Source of the DNA: Apostichopus japonicus
Lineage: Eukaryota; Echinodermata; Holothuroidea; Aspidochirotida; Stichopodidae
Assembly: GCF_037975245.1 (NCBI RefSeq)
Contig: NC_092566.1
Span: forward strand, 15,355,001 to 15,419,000
Direction: 5' to 3'
Length of the DNA: 64,000 nt
In this document: in pieces, positions 1 through 12,249 of the stretch
Position numbering within the stretch: the stretch's first letter is position 1
How the letters are laid out: the number at the start of each line of letters is the position of its first letter
Made by a program: the position numbers and the translations under genes
Notes under the pieces: model-generated
Seen by the model: only the letters and a program-made list of their open reading frames with translations
Database searches by the model: none
What the model was told of the DNA's origin: nothing

Positions 1-3000
1 ATAAATAACAGTATGTCCATGATGGATGCCTCCTATGAACGAAGACTCTGGAGCAAAATGTTGTTATTCCATAGTTTAATGGAGTGGCACCTGGTTAATG
101 GAGAGCAAACACAGTGTATATAAAATACTGGTGTAAGTCTGAGCAACTGGATATTTGAAAGACTCCCCCATATTGGAATGTAACTTTTAGCTCGAACAAG
201 CTACAGTATGACACTTGATATATTGTGACTCAGCATCTTCACTCTGTCAATCTATCTAGCTGCTTTCCATCTGTTATTCATCTTTCTACAGTACCTTTTT
301 GAAGTAACTACTGAATGGGCGGTGTGAAAACCCCTCATAGCACTGCAACTGTATGACAGCCTTTGGCCTAGCCATCCTTTACCAACTTTAAACCCTGCAG
401 TCTTGTGTTTGAGGCAAGTGGGATTGCTTGACAAAAGATTGAACTATTAAGTTTATGTAGACAGCTCAAAATTGGCAAAATACAATTAGCTTCCTACTCG
501 TATTAGCATGTATATAATAGATCAAGGTGGTAAGTTTGTTCACCATACATGCATCTGTGCTAGCAGCCTAGGATGTCATCATTTACAGTTTGTATTTAGG
601 AATTCTATACAATTTTGTCTTTTTCTTTCACCTTGACACATGATGTGGTCAAGTACTTATTTATGAATCAAGTAGAGCCTTGTTTACAGGAAACCTGCAG
701 CATATCATACAACATGCCAGTTTCAAGGTTTGCAAATCAATTTGCACTCAATCTTTTGGTATACTGTATATGACCAGTTTACAGTGGTAACTTATCAGTA
801 GTACTTATCAATAAAGCTATACGTATTTAGGGTTAAAATTTCACAAATTGAGTGTGGTTTTAATGGATTTGCTGTATTACATTTATCTATGGTTGTTTAT
901 GTGCTCTGGAAACTCTTTTTGTGATGGATTTTTGTGAAAGTTGGATGCAATTTCCTCTGCAAGGTCACAATTGCAACCACAAGCATTCCTCTGGCAACTA
1001 GAAATGTTCGTCCTCTCAGTTTAGTCACTGGGCCGGTGTTCATTCAATCATCTGTTGGCAAAATTTTCAGACATTGTATCAGAGGAAATTCAATAATTTC
1101 ACCTATGGCAGTGAGCAAAACTTTTGCCAAAAGTGCAAAACTGGCAAATACTTCACACAAAATACCTGGCATCACACTCATATTTTCATGCATATTGTGT
1201 TGAAACTTTTTATCTTTTTCATTCTATTTATGTCAAGAGACATGCTGAAGAGCATAAGAAGCCTCATAGAGAAAGTTTCATGAGTGCAGTAGTAGCAGAA
1301 AGACATGACAGTAATCACATGGAGCCTATTTTGCCTGGACATTCCAACTGAAAATTATAATTTAGTTTTATCAATTTATATGTCTTTCACCAGCCATGAT
1401 TGCTAATAATGAAGGCATACTGTGCATACCTGAGAAGGCAGTGGGTGGGGAGGAGGCTTATTTCTTGGTCTTGCAGGTTTATGTGTATGTAGTTGCTTAA
1501 AGCTGCAGTATGGTATAATGCAGTTGAACCTCATATTGTGATAAGTTAAATACTGTCCTTGGATACAGTTAGTATTTTACCTTTGCAGACATTCTTAGAT
1601 GTTTACTCCTTTAGGTACTGTAAAACATCATAGGATCAAGCAAATGATCCCAATAACTATAAAAAGCAACTCAATGTTATTATTGATCAGAATTCAAGTC
1701 AATTGAGAAAGCACTGTATGCAAGCAGAATAACAATTGGAATGGTTGTTCAATGATGATAAAAAAAAAGGGTGTGGCAGAAAAGGTTTGTAGGTATACTG
1801 TATTTGCTCATGTTACTATCATAATTATCATATTTCTGCCACCTAATCATACAGTTAATTAAGAAGAATTTTATATTAGTGACTAATAATTAGTAAACAA
1901 TGTTAAAATAAATAACAAATCTTAACATTAAAACACTATAGAAATATGCCCTTTGCAAATCACAGGTGACATATGTTCTGTTCATTTATTGACAGATCTA
2001 TTTAGTCTAAAGAGGTTCTTTTCACTGTGAAAAGGTATTTGTTGTGGCAGGAAATAGTTATCCTTCAGCAGGGTTCTTATAATGTTATTTTCTGAACATT
2101 GCAGCAAATGAACCCACCCATTGTATGTTAAACATTCTGTGGTTTCAGTCAGTCTTGACAGTCAATTAACATTTCCTTGCTGTCAAGGAAGTATGCAATT
2201 ACCTCTTTGTTTAATTAACAAGAAATATCATGTTGCATTGTGCCTGGATCAAACACAACAGCAAACTTAAAGTTATGTGCATTTTGTGTATGGCAGTTTA
2301 TAGTTTTGGTTTCTTACTGAAAGCTTTGTAGTCAGGTCGGTGTGCGTGTGTGTAGGTGTGTGTATCTGTGTGACACTTAAGTTTGTATGCACGATAACTC
2401 AACAAGGGCTATGATTGATCAATGCTATATTTGGTGGGTGGGTGGTCCATAATTAGTTGATAAAAATATTGATTTTGGTGCTCATATCATGAATATTAAT
2501 GAGGTCACAGGGTTAAACCTACAGTAGACAACCATAAGACACAGTTTCATCAAAGGTGAGTGTGTTATTGATAGGTAGCTTACACATGGGGATGTGTGTT
2601 ACAATGGATAACGTGTGTATTTATGAGGAGGTGTGGCTTTGTAGGGCAATTATTGATCTTGCTTCATCATTACATACTTGGAGTGTTCCCTGTTAATCAA
2701 TGAGCAGCAGCAGGAACCATGAAACATTTTCATTCTGGTTGACAGTACCTTGCTATGCCAAATGTATCTTGCAAATACCATAGCTGGTTGTGTTTCATAT
2801 GTAAATAAGTATGCGCTTATTTCTACTTACGATCTAGTTGCTGGGAATAGCAGCAATTTGTTTTGTTATTCTAGTGATATCATAGCATATTTGTGGTGAA
2901 TAAATGCAATACTTTAATCTGGTGACATTGCAACAAGAGGACTGTACTTGGTGATTTCAATAAACTCAAGTTGCAATTGATAATGGTATTTTATTGTTTA

Positions 3001-4122
3001 TTTCATTAACTATTATTGACAGATGAATGAAAATCCCCATTTTTGACATTTTTATTATTACGGAAGGGACTGAAATCTTGTCATGGTGCTCTCTAGCATA
3101 AAATAATTTAAAATTATTAGATGAACCCAATTGCCTGTGATGCTATAACATCATTTGATGTTGTAACAACTATATATGTCACAAAGCTATTGCATTCTTT
3201 GGACTCGGTCACTAGCAAACCATGATGCTGTCACATTGAATATTCAGATAAGGTGACAAACAATTCAGTCTGCTACAATCCGAACTCCTAATTGCTAAAT
3301 GAGTGCTAAATTGGATTAAAGGGATTGATGCCACGACATGAAACAAGGAAAGTCGAAGACTAGGTGTTATAAAGAAGAAGTTGTACTTTACATTTTTTGT
3401 GAAGGAAAAGAAAACTTACATATTGATCTTTGAAGTGTTAACACTGGGAAGGTGTGTGTGTGGGGGGGGGAGGGGGTCCATTGCAACCAGCCTTCACACT
3501 AACTCCGTCAGCATGTGTACCGCACATACTGAGCAGGACATTTTGGGTGTGTCTCACCCCCCCCCCCACCATGACTATCTCTCTAGGGAGGCTGATTTAT
3601 GTATAACATTTCCACTTTGCTCCCTGCCCATACCCAAGTGTTTTCGTAGGGAAATCTCGGAAAGTTGCACCTACAACAGCATTCCTAATGCTAAACAAAA
3701 GCCTGATCATTTAAGTTTGGAAAAGGCAATGGTCAGGCAAACCTCTTCTTCACACCAACATCATGCAGTGTACTACTGCCAAGGGGAGTAGGGGGGGGGG
3801 CTCAATAGCCTCTCATAGGTTGGTCTAATAGGATGAAACATCTCAACACGTTAAGGCTTCGAGCTTTGAAAAATGACAGGTTATGTATCTTACATTAATG
3901 CAAACAAAGAGGTATACATGGCTCTGAATGTAAGTAGAACATAAATAAACTCTAAATGTAAGCCAACAAGAGCGCCCTCTGTTAATATAAGTGTTCTTTG
4001 GCCACATTCGCTTGTCATTTTAACCACGAGACATTTTAAATCGGGCAAAGACTATAAACAACAGTGAGTCCCATCTGTGGTCTTGTACTAATAACATAAG
4101 TTCTAAGTCAACGTGGCCTCCC
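1..4122. other. Non-coding stretch, nothing recognised
   Basis: AT-rich DNA with only short, uninformative open frames. I see a GT-rich simple repeat around 2336-2372, a G run near 3461-3472, a C run near 3558-3568 and a G run near 3791-3800. No exon with recognisable protein similarity, no RNA gene and no paired terminal repeats were found. Confidence 0.5.
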
Positions 4123-4829
4123 ACTGTGGCGTAGCTAACATTCAATTGTTAGGGGCAAGATTTTCTTAAGGGGGGAAACCCCGTGATGGTTGATGGTAGG
4201 AATTACCAAGAAATATATGTATTAACGGGCACCTCGTCTGCAAAAATACACATCCAATGGTTTTCATTTAATTTACCCCTATTCCAGAGACAGTCGTCGT
4301 GGTTTCCGCACATTATGAAAAGGATACAATAAATAAATAAGCTACTCTAATTCACTAGGCCTACATGCCCAGATTTCCACACAAACAAGTTACACTAGGC
4401 CTATTGGGCCTATACGTGCAGTGAAATTCTCCTCAAGTGGCATCATAAGTCGCTGAAAATACACATGGGCTGCTAGCGTTGGTTTGTAATGGTTACCGGT
4501 ATACAACCGGCCAAATTATTGGCGCTTATTCTGTAGGACGATATTGATCAACGGTCTCCGTATGTGGGTATGATGAAGGCCCAAAATGTATGCTATATCG
4601 GTCTGATTTCCAAGTTCTGACCTTACATGAAGTATGAACATGAGCCCTGAGGTATGAATACTTTTGATTAAAACTCGAAAAAATGTAAAAAGAAGTATTT
4701 TGAATACATCGCTGGATATCATTTGCGCCGGGGGGGGGGGGGGGCAAGACTGTAGCACAAAGCAAATTTGAAAGAAAAAAATCTGGCTCCCTCTGGATAG
4801 TCCACTGGCCTCCCTCTGGATACGCCACT
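4123..4829. mobile_element. hAT-like non-autonomous transposon (MITE), 8-bp TSD GGCCTCCC
   Basis: The segment begins ACTGTGGCGTAGC and ends with the approximate inverted complement GGATACGCCACT. It is flanked on both sides by the direct repeat GGCCTCCC (4115-4122 and 4830-4837), the 8-bp target duplication expected of hAT-superfamily transposition. It encodes nothing recognisable and holds a long G run near 4731-4744. The right end carries a short tandem duplication (two copies of a 23-bp end segment, about 4788-4834), so the exact right boundary is slightly ambiguous. Confidence 0.7.
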
Positions 4830-4837
4830 GGCCTCCC

Positions 4838-6480
4838 CTAGCTGTAAAGACTCGGAATGATATCATAATTATCAACCCTTTCATTTTCCTCTCACTCTCT
4901 ACAATAATGCATTTGATCGTCCTGATCATTGCATCAATGGACCCAGCGAGTCCATTCTACGGCAAACAGTATTATTATCGATTTTTATGACGTTATATTG
5001 TGGAGCGGTATTTGGCGCCAATGTAAACTTTGCCCGACTGGCTTGAAATTCTATATTTAAATATTAAAAACAAAGCTCATTTTTTCAATGTCATTTCGAT
5101 TGCCTCCGACCTGTGGTAACTTTCTTATTAATTTTTTTTACAATTTTTTACGTCTTTTTAACATGCCGCCTTTTATTCAAGTAGAAAAGAAAAGATAAGA
5201 AACGTAAGAAGCAAGAGAAAGTGTCATGCAGTATATATACGCCACAAATTATTATGTCATTGCATTTTGCATTTCCGACTTATTGACGTACACGACTACA
5301 TCACATCCGCTTGGAGTTAAAAGACGGGAAAATCGGGATTTAATTTTCAAAACGTACCTTTGCAAGTAGCTTTCAAGGTAATAATAAGTTTCAAGTTTAC
5401 AGATCTTTCCAGTGCTGTGGGGTTTGCCTTAGAAAGTATTCTTATGAAGCGCCCTCACATGGAGAGCAACTTACACGGCGCTAATACTGTACATGGATAT
5501 CACGTGAAAGCATCGGTCTGCCATAATATGCATTCGGAGGTTCAGCTTCCTATAGACCTCCTCATTTAGACACCATAATTAATCAGGCTAAACCTGATGG
5601 TAAACCTATAGGGTGAGGGTTAACGCCATAATTGTTTGGAAAATTCTTTTCGAGGTCGAAAACCTTTCCACTTAATGCCGCATATATAAATTTTTGTTCC
5701 AACCAAGATTTTGACTTTCTTAAGACTTTAATATTTTGGACATGCCATTCTCCTGTGATTGTGTGACGTTATCACACTCGTTTGGAAGGTGGGGAAGTTT
5801 TCCATAGAACTATTAGTTCTGCAAGTTTCTTTCGATTTTTAGCCTCAGTTTGAAAATATGGCCAGTTGAGCATTTTAACCATTTTTAACTTCTAAACCAG
5901 AAATGGTATGAGCATTCGTCTCGAATATGTTTGGGAACTAGTGACCCAATAAACCATAAAATTAGAAGATCGGACCCTCCCCCCTTCAAAGCCCCCCCCC
6001 CACTCTTACGGAATAACTTTGAGAAAACAGGTGTTTGTAGGTTATTCACAGTTTGCGCTGTATTGACCTTCACCAAAACAATATGGTTCTTTAATTGATA
6101 GGCCTATTGATCATCGACATACCAAGTACATATCAAAATCTTACTGCTTACTACAAAGATACTGGCCAGAGAGAACCTACAGGAATTCAGTAACTTACGC
6201 GAAATGCAGCTCGTATATACCGGTTTCGTTGCGACACTTTTGTACGGATGCCTGATCCGGACGACGAAATGATATAGGCTTGCGCATCATCATCGTAGGG
6301 CAGAAAAATGTATGTGATGACAGTATGGTCGATGGTGGGTACCGTAGAATGGGTTTTCTGAAAACTACTTCTCTTGACCTCAAAGGAAATTTGAAACGCG
6401 TGAAATTCCACAGCGATTTTGTTCTCACCAAAGGCAATCTACGTGCTTTGTTTGTACATTAACGCAATTTCACTGTTAGA
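4838..6480. other. Non-coding stretch, nothing recognised
   Basis: No supported gene. There is a C-rich run near 5990-6002, and scattered AT-rich sequence that partly resembles the dispersed repeat described at 6494-6830. Confidence 0.4.
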
Positions 6481-6493
6481 GTATTTTTTTTAC

Positions 6494-6830
6494 AAGTTTT
6501 TCAAACTTTCACCTCTGCTGACCTCAAATGACTGTTGACCCGTGTCCAATATAATAGGGATCTTCAACACAATATGGGCCATCTACATACTAAGTATGAA
6601 ATCCTTCCAAGTTACCCCACCTATAAGATATTGTGTTTAAAGGAGTTTAAGAGGTTTTTAAATTGACCTCTGGTGACCTCAAATGACCTTTGATCTCCAC
6701 CAAAAACAAAGGTAGTCTTTTTCCTAATATGGGCTACCCACATGTAGAGTATGAGTTAAATACAAGCTTCAATTATTGAGATATCGTGTTTACAAGAAAG
6801 TGTCACATACACACACACGCACACACACAC
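6494..6830. repeat. Two tandem-like units of a ~165-bp repeat ending in a CA microsatellite
   Basis: Two successive blocks share the order: a TGACCTCaaATGAC-type motif, a TTGACC/TTGATCTCCACC motif, a CAATATGGGC/TAATATGGGCTAC motif, an 'ACAT...GTATGA' stretch, then a 'GATATtGTGTTTA' motif. The first block spans about 6515-6640 and the second about 6663-6796. The second runs into a CACACA microsatellite at 6805-6832. It looks like a dispersed repeat with an internal dimer; I cannot name the family. Confidence 0.45.
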
Positions 6831-7133
6831 AAACCCAAACAATCACCATCGCATTGATTTCTTCAGCCTTTGGCAAGGAATAAAAAAGAGGCCTGTTTCT
6901 GGATATAATGCCCCAGAGATTTACAGGAACTGAAAAACAATGACTCAGACTTTTCTATTTTATTGTTTTTATTTCAAACCAAAAATATAGTATAAATGTA
7001 AAAATACACGAGGTACACAAAATATGAATATATAGGTTAAGAGAAAAGATGTGATAAGGAGCTTGAAATAAACCTGATTGAAATGTACTGTAAAAGTCAT
7101 TACAATCCTAGCTGCCTATACCACTCCACCCCC

Positions 7134-7437
7134 TCCGAAGACATAATAATAGTAATAATGATGACAACGACGATTTTCTAATAATAATAATAATAATAAT
7201 AATCATGATAACGATGATGATGACGATAATAATAGTAACAAACAAAAAATAAATAAGAATGATGATAATAATAAGAATAATAGTAATCATAGTAACAACA
7301 ACAACAATAATAATAATAACAATAAGAATGATGAGGATGACAATGACGATAATCATAATAAAAGTAATAATAGTAAAAACAACAACAACAATAATAATAA
7401 CAACAATAAGAATGGTGATGAATAATAATAATAATTA
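7134..7437. repeat. (AAT/ATG)n-rich compound microsatellite
   Basis: About 300 bp of imperfect AAT, AAC and ATG trinucleotides and their shifts. Open frames on the minus strand here (Ile/Val- or Tyr/His-rich) are artefacts of the triplet periodicity, not genes. Confidence 0.9.
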
Positions 7438-8262
7438 AAGGCATTTATACATTAAGTTGCCCATGGATTGGTGTACCTGAAACTCTCGACCCGCCCACCC
7501 TCCCCACCTCACCCCTCAGCTTTTCTTAATGGATGTGTGCAAGTAACCATGGTTCACTATTTCACTCAACAAATGCTGCAACATGCTTGGACCACATAAA
7601 CACTGAATGCTCCAAACCACCGTACTTCAGATGTTGTCAGCAACTGTTTCCATCGTCGAGGCATTTCAAGTAGCACACTTTGCATTGAATTGGTGCCTTC
7701 ATGAATAAAATGTAGTAAAATAAACGAATAGTTAGGAAGCAATACAATATATTTTGTAGATTTCAGGAAGTTAAAAAAAAAATCAACAACTGTTCATAAC
7801 TTTCTGCAGATCATTTCTCATGTTTTTGGTTTGTCGTGGCTCCTGCTTCAAGGTGTCCTGGGTATTACAGGGTATTACACAAAGCCATTGCCCACGAAAC
7901 CATGAGTATGAAGCATTGAATTCAATGAATTTTTAATTATTTCTAGAAGTTTATGCTCTTGCTCATATGCTATGATGATGCTATGATGGATGGCTAGTTC
8001 TCAATTAAAAAAGAACAAATTAAAACCATTAGATAAACACATCATTTCACATACTGAGAGGTGCCTTGTACTTACTGCATTGATCAGGAGAGAAAACCCA
8101 TAGGTTACCTTCATGTTTAAAGTTAAGTCTCAATTTTTCCATTTCTTCTTTGTTTTAAATGATTTGCTTGTAACCCTATCAAGAATATTGCTTCCCAGAA
8201 GACATACTGTGTTTATGCTTCTAATTGGCAACACCTCTCAGGTTTAGTCAGATACCCCCAGC
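7438..8262. other. Non-coding stretch, nothing recognised
   Basis: No gene or clear repeat structure supported. Confidence 0.4.
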
Positions 8263-8531
8263 CAGACGCGTAGCCAGGAATTTGCCAAGGGAGGGGCGAA
8301 ACTGTTGGCAAATTATCAGAGCCGTACATTCGGCATTGCAAACTATCTAAGCGTAGCACCACCATGGGTTGGCGCGAAGCGTACAACAAAATTTCCCAGG
8401 TCTTGTAGGTTGCATCTTAGCATTTACTCTTTTGAAAAAAACTAGCGATATCATAAAAATATTAAACATTTTTTTTTAAAGGTCAAGGGGGGGGGGTGGC
8501 TACCCCTTTGCCCCCTTTGGCTACGTGCCTG
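8263..8531. mobile_element. hAT-like MITE, 269 bp (CGTAGCCAGG family)
   Basis: Starts CAGACGCGTAGCCAGGAATT and ends with the approximate inverted complement GGCTACGTGCCTG. Flanks are CCCCCAGC (8255-8262) and CCCCAAGC (8532-8539), an 8-bp target duplication with one mismatch. Inside is the shared hairpin module at about 8346-8396 (GCACCACC ... GGTTGGCGC). Near the right end a G run and a C-rich run face each other. Confidence 0.7.
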
Positions 8532-8539
8532 CCCCAAGC

Positions 8540-9264
8540 CCCTCAACCTCCACCCTAAAGTACTACAAAGTGCTGACTGACAGGTGGTGGTTCCCAGTGT
8601 CAGCCACTATAGAATAACAATACTTGTCAATACTTTTGACGGTATTTTGGCACAGAGATTAGTCAAACTTTTGGCTTTAAAGGTAGTCAGTATAGGCCCC
8701 AAATTATAGCATGCTATAACTGCTAGAAGTTTTCAAAAAGTACTTTCCTTGAGGTCTTTACTTTACAAACTGTTCTCAGAAATTGTTAAGGAACACACAA
8801 GATGATTAAATATCCCAGTTAGGAAATTTCCTTGAAGTTTGTCATAAAAAAAAGTTTAAGAATTTTGACCAAAGGTGACCATATTTGAATATCTAGCATT
8901 GTTAGGGGCCAATATAGTATACCTTTAGGAGGAACCCCACCTGGAATTAGTGATTTACTTGAAACACTCTCAGTGCATATCTATTTTCTTTACCGGGCCT
9001 CTATACTGCACAAAACATTTTACTCATTAACTTTTTCCTTGCAAGAATATAAAGAAATTCCAAGAGACCTTTACATAGCCACAGGAACAGTGACACCAAT
9101 TTATGTGTTCATTATGCTGTCCCCAATTCCCACCCCACTCACTTCCTCACATATTGTCATTTTGTAATATATTATCAAGAGATAATTGCTATTGCAGTTG
9201 AAGTCTCCTTTTTACTGGACACTGCCTTGATATTCCATTCTATATGAGATCAACCTCACCTTCT
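8540..9264. other. Non-coding stretch, nothing recognised
   Basis: No supported gene. The open frame around 8973-9167 shows no domain and no splice context that I can use. Confidence 0.35.
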
Positions 9265-9412
9265 AGTTTACAAACACACTCACTTTAAGCATTGTAATCG
9301 GGTCTGATAGTGTTTGTGTCTTCAGTTTTTTTCTCTCTCTATAGGGTCCTTGATGGGGACTTAAGTGTCCCTCCTGATCCTTTTTCTACTAAACTAAACT
9401 CAACTCAACAGT
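9265..9412 (+). mobile_element. Truncated 3' end of a CR1/L2-like LINE
   Basis: This is the reverse complement of the LINE 3' end at 38222-38350: both share the segments reading GTAATCGGGTCTGA, TCTCTCTATAGGGTCCTTGA and CTTAAGTGTCCCTCCTGATCC. Like the other copies it ends in a short (ACTAA)n-type tail at 9388-9411. Only about 150 bp remain, typical of 5'-truncated retroposition. Confidence 0.75.
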
Positions 9413-9970
9413 ATGTGGATATGAATCAAATTATTCATAAAGTACCTGCACTTTTTCTTTATATATTAGTTATCTGTTCCAGTAGTTCCAAAGTATGAGA
9501 TGGCAACATCCAAACATGTTTCCTTTTAACATTTTTTGTTGTTGTTTAATCTGAAGTTAGCTGCCGAGCTAACAACTCATTTTGAGTCTTTCATTGGAAC
9601 ACCAGTGGATGGTCTATAATGAAGTCATGATTACTTTAAAATTACCCCTACCATTCACATTTGCTGTGGAGAGTGATGGACACTAGAAAGCGAGATTATC
9701 ACAGAGAAAATTCCTATGTAGACAATGTGAGGAAATTCAACGAGAGCTTTGCCACTGAAAACTCCTGTAATTCCTTTTGTTACAAGTCTCATGATGGTGC
9801 CGAATACTTGACCTTCTTTTTGGAAACTGTTTGGCTGTATGATATCTGTTGATGGAATTGAACCACCTGCTGAATGAATTCTGCATCACCAGAACAGATT
9901 ATATAATGGCCTAACAAGTTCCAAAATTTGGTCTTTGTTCTTAGCACCTGGAACTTTAAAACTGAAGTTC
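9413..9970. other. Non-coding stretch, nothing recognised
   Basis: No gene or named repeat supported. Confidence 0.35.
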
Positions 9971-10597
9971 AATGGCACCGACATCAAAGGGCACTTTGCA
10001 GAAATTTGATTGGACTGATGCAGCCTTATATTTAGTACCCTTTATAACTCTTATTGTATTATCTTATTTGCATATACACATCACTCCATCAACCCCCCCC
10101 CCCCCCCCCTTCAAGGAAAATATGCATACTAGCACTGCAATATCCAATGTGCAAATTAGGAAACACTGAACAAGTTTTCTTTTGAGACAAAATGAGGTGA
10201 AATCATGCTAGTTGCTTATGTAGGAATCTTCCGAATTAGAGTTTATTTCTTGTTATTATCTTAACAAATTTTTTTCCTTCGAAATAGCTTTGAGTTTGAC
10301 CCACAGAAATTCATTAAAAAGTCAGCGGCGTAGCCAGGATTTGCAAAGTTGTATGCACGAATATCTGAGCGGAGCGCCACCATCGGTTGGCGCGGAGCGT
10401 GCAATAAAATTTTTGGTTTAACAAACCCCTCAGATGGCTGGAAACGGCCCTTCCCGAGCGTTCATTCTGGTTCCCTGGCCTCTTGCTAACTTGAGACACC
10501 TCATTTTTTATGTAGAAAAAGGGCACATTTTTAACCTGAGGAAAAGTGGGGGGCACATACCCCCTGTGCCCCCCCCCCCGGTTCCGCCGCCATTGGA
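9971..10597. mobile_element. Second copy of the CAAGGGCGGC MITE, left end missing
   Basis: Nearly the same sequence as the complete element at 39360-39988, from the CGACAT(C/T)AAAGGGCACTTTGCAG segment to the end GTTCCGCCGCC. The left terminal repeat seen in the other copy is absent here, so this copy is truncated or rearranged. It contains a C run at 10089-10108 and the shared hairpin module at about 10368-10420. Confidence 0.75.
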
Positions 10598-11690
10598 AAT
10601 CATCCCTCAATACAAATGCCACACATAGTACTGTAGGGAATGAAACTTTGTAAAACCATCAGCCGGGGGATGAATGTATGAAAATGAGGAATCAGTCATG
10701 GATGTGGAGTAAATCTCCATTTTATGGGAAATACAATTGCAGACAATGTTATTAATGGCCAATCACAATTTACAAAGAATATCATAACATGTACAGGCCT
10801 AATTAAGTTGAATGAGTTTACACAGTTGGAGACCATTGCATTTCAATATCTCAATCAGACCATTGTTTGTCTTCAAATCTATCATATTTCTGAAATATCA
10901 TGGGGAAATAGGAATAATTAATATCCTCTTGTTTGAAAAAACGTAGGACTGGAAAAGAAACATTATATAGCCTAGACCTAACTGCCTGCAAGATCAACAC
11001 GAATCTTCAACACGTCCCTCATCATGAGTTCGTTTTCAGATAATTAGGTACAAGTGCCATACAAGCTGTAACATTAACATTAAGTGTTAGGCCTCTGCCT
11101 ATTTAATTATTAGCCTACAGGTAGGGCCTAGCCTACTCCAGTCTCACGTCTCTCTCAGCCTCAGTGAGTCAGTGTGTAACTTGAAGTTGAAGTCATATGG
11201 ACGAATTGTCAAGTAACGCAATAACGTTATTCTGTGAAAATCCGACCACTTTTACTTGGTAGTCCTCAGCATAGTCACCGGGCACACTTGCATTGCGTTC
11301 ATATCAAAAATAGGTACTGAAGGCTTCACTTTGGTTGTTCTGCGTAATACAGTGACTGTAAGTATAGGCCTTGGTTTTTACATACGTAAGTCCGTGTAAA
11401 CCACTGAGACCGGGGTCGGCATAAGTTTACACAAGGGCGCAGACATCTTGTTTATCCAGGAAATGCCTGCGATTGGCTGAAACCCTAAATCTTTTCTGAG
11501 ATCTATTTTGATTGGTGCTAACATTCTGTGACAACGTCGTAGTGCTATGGTATACAATTAAAACACTCAAAGCCAATCTACGGAAGCTTAAAAGTGCCGT
11601 CAACATAAGAAAAACTTTGCCCCATAAGTTGACATTTTTCAGTAAATTGTTTAGATAACAAGATAAAATCTTATCAAAAATCAGAAAATG
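10598..11690. other. Non-coding stretch, nothing recognised
   Basis: No supported gene or paired repeats. Confidence 0.35.
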
Positions 11691-11699
11691 TTTGGATTG

Positions 11700-11880
11700 C
11701 TCAGTTGCTTTATCTGAGCAATTGAACAATTTCTGAAAAAACTTATCATATCTCGTCAATTGGAAATTGTGCTGCAAAATGTTCAATTGTTCACTTCATT
11801 CCATCTGAGCAATTGAAAAATTGTCTGCAAAATAGTGAATTGACAACTTATTGTATCTCGTCAATTGGACAATTGGAGGG
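11700..11880. repeat. Tandem duplicate built on CAATTG-rich units
   Basis: Two adjacent units about 90-105 bp apart share TCTGAGCAATTGAA, then TATCTCGTCAATTGGA, then CTGCAAAAT (about 11713-11785 and 11805-11875). Because CAATTG is its own reverse complement, the block is also rich in short hairpins. Confidence 0.55.
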
Positions 11881-11984
11881 GTACAAGGCTGCAGTCGGAA
11901 TTTACTGGCTCCAACACCCATCCAGTTGGAATTTCAGCCACTACCCCCTCCCCCCCCCCCCAGTCATCAGGCCTTATCTACATC

Positions 11985-12230
11985 CCTGCTCTGCTCTAAC
12001 CGATGTCAAAATTTCTAATTGCTCGGTAACAATTTTCATCATCCTATTTGTACAGTCTTTGATTTTCTAATTAGAATTTTGATGGAATCATGATTTACCT
12101 TATTCTTAAAGGGCTATGCTAAAAGTCACACTGATACGTCATAAGGGTACTACCCATTGGTTATTCATTTGCCTCTATTACCGTCGGTGTAACGGTAGGT
12201 TAAGTGGTTTTGAACATTGGAAAAAATTAC
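11985..12230. repeat. Inverted copy of sequence at 18250-18430 plus a piece of 16648-16690
   Basis: The strand here reads as the reverse complement of 18430 down to about 18270: shared pieces include ACCGATGTCAAAATTTCTAA, AAAGGGCTATGCTAAAAGTC and TTACCGTCGGTGTA. It then continues into a segment (TTAAGTGGTTTTGAACATTGG) whose reverse complement lies at 16654-16681 inside the intron of gene B. One copy thus joins two pieces that are 1.6 kb apart in the other location. Function unknown; most likely an old transposon fragment. Confidence 0.6.
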
Positions 12231-12249
12231 ATACGACCTGGGAAGAATA

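Noticed and set aside
7108-7444. Ile/Val-rich and Tyr/His-rich minus-strand open frames
   Set aside because: They arise from an AAT/ATG trinucleotide microsatellite; the composition is pure repeat.
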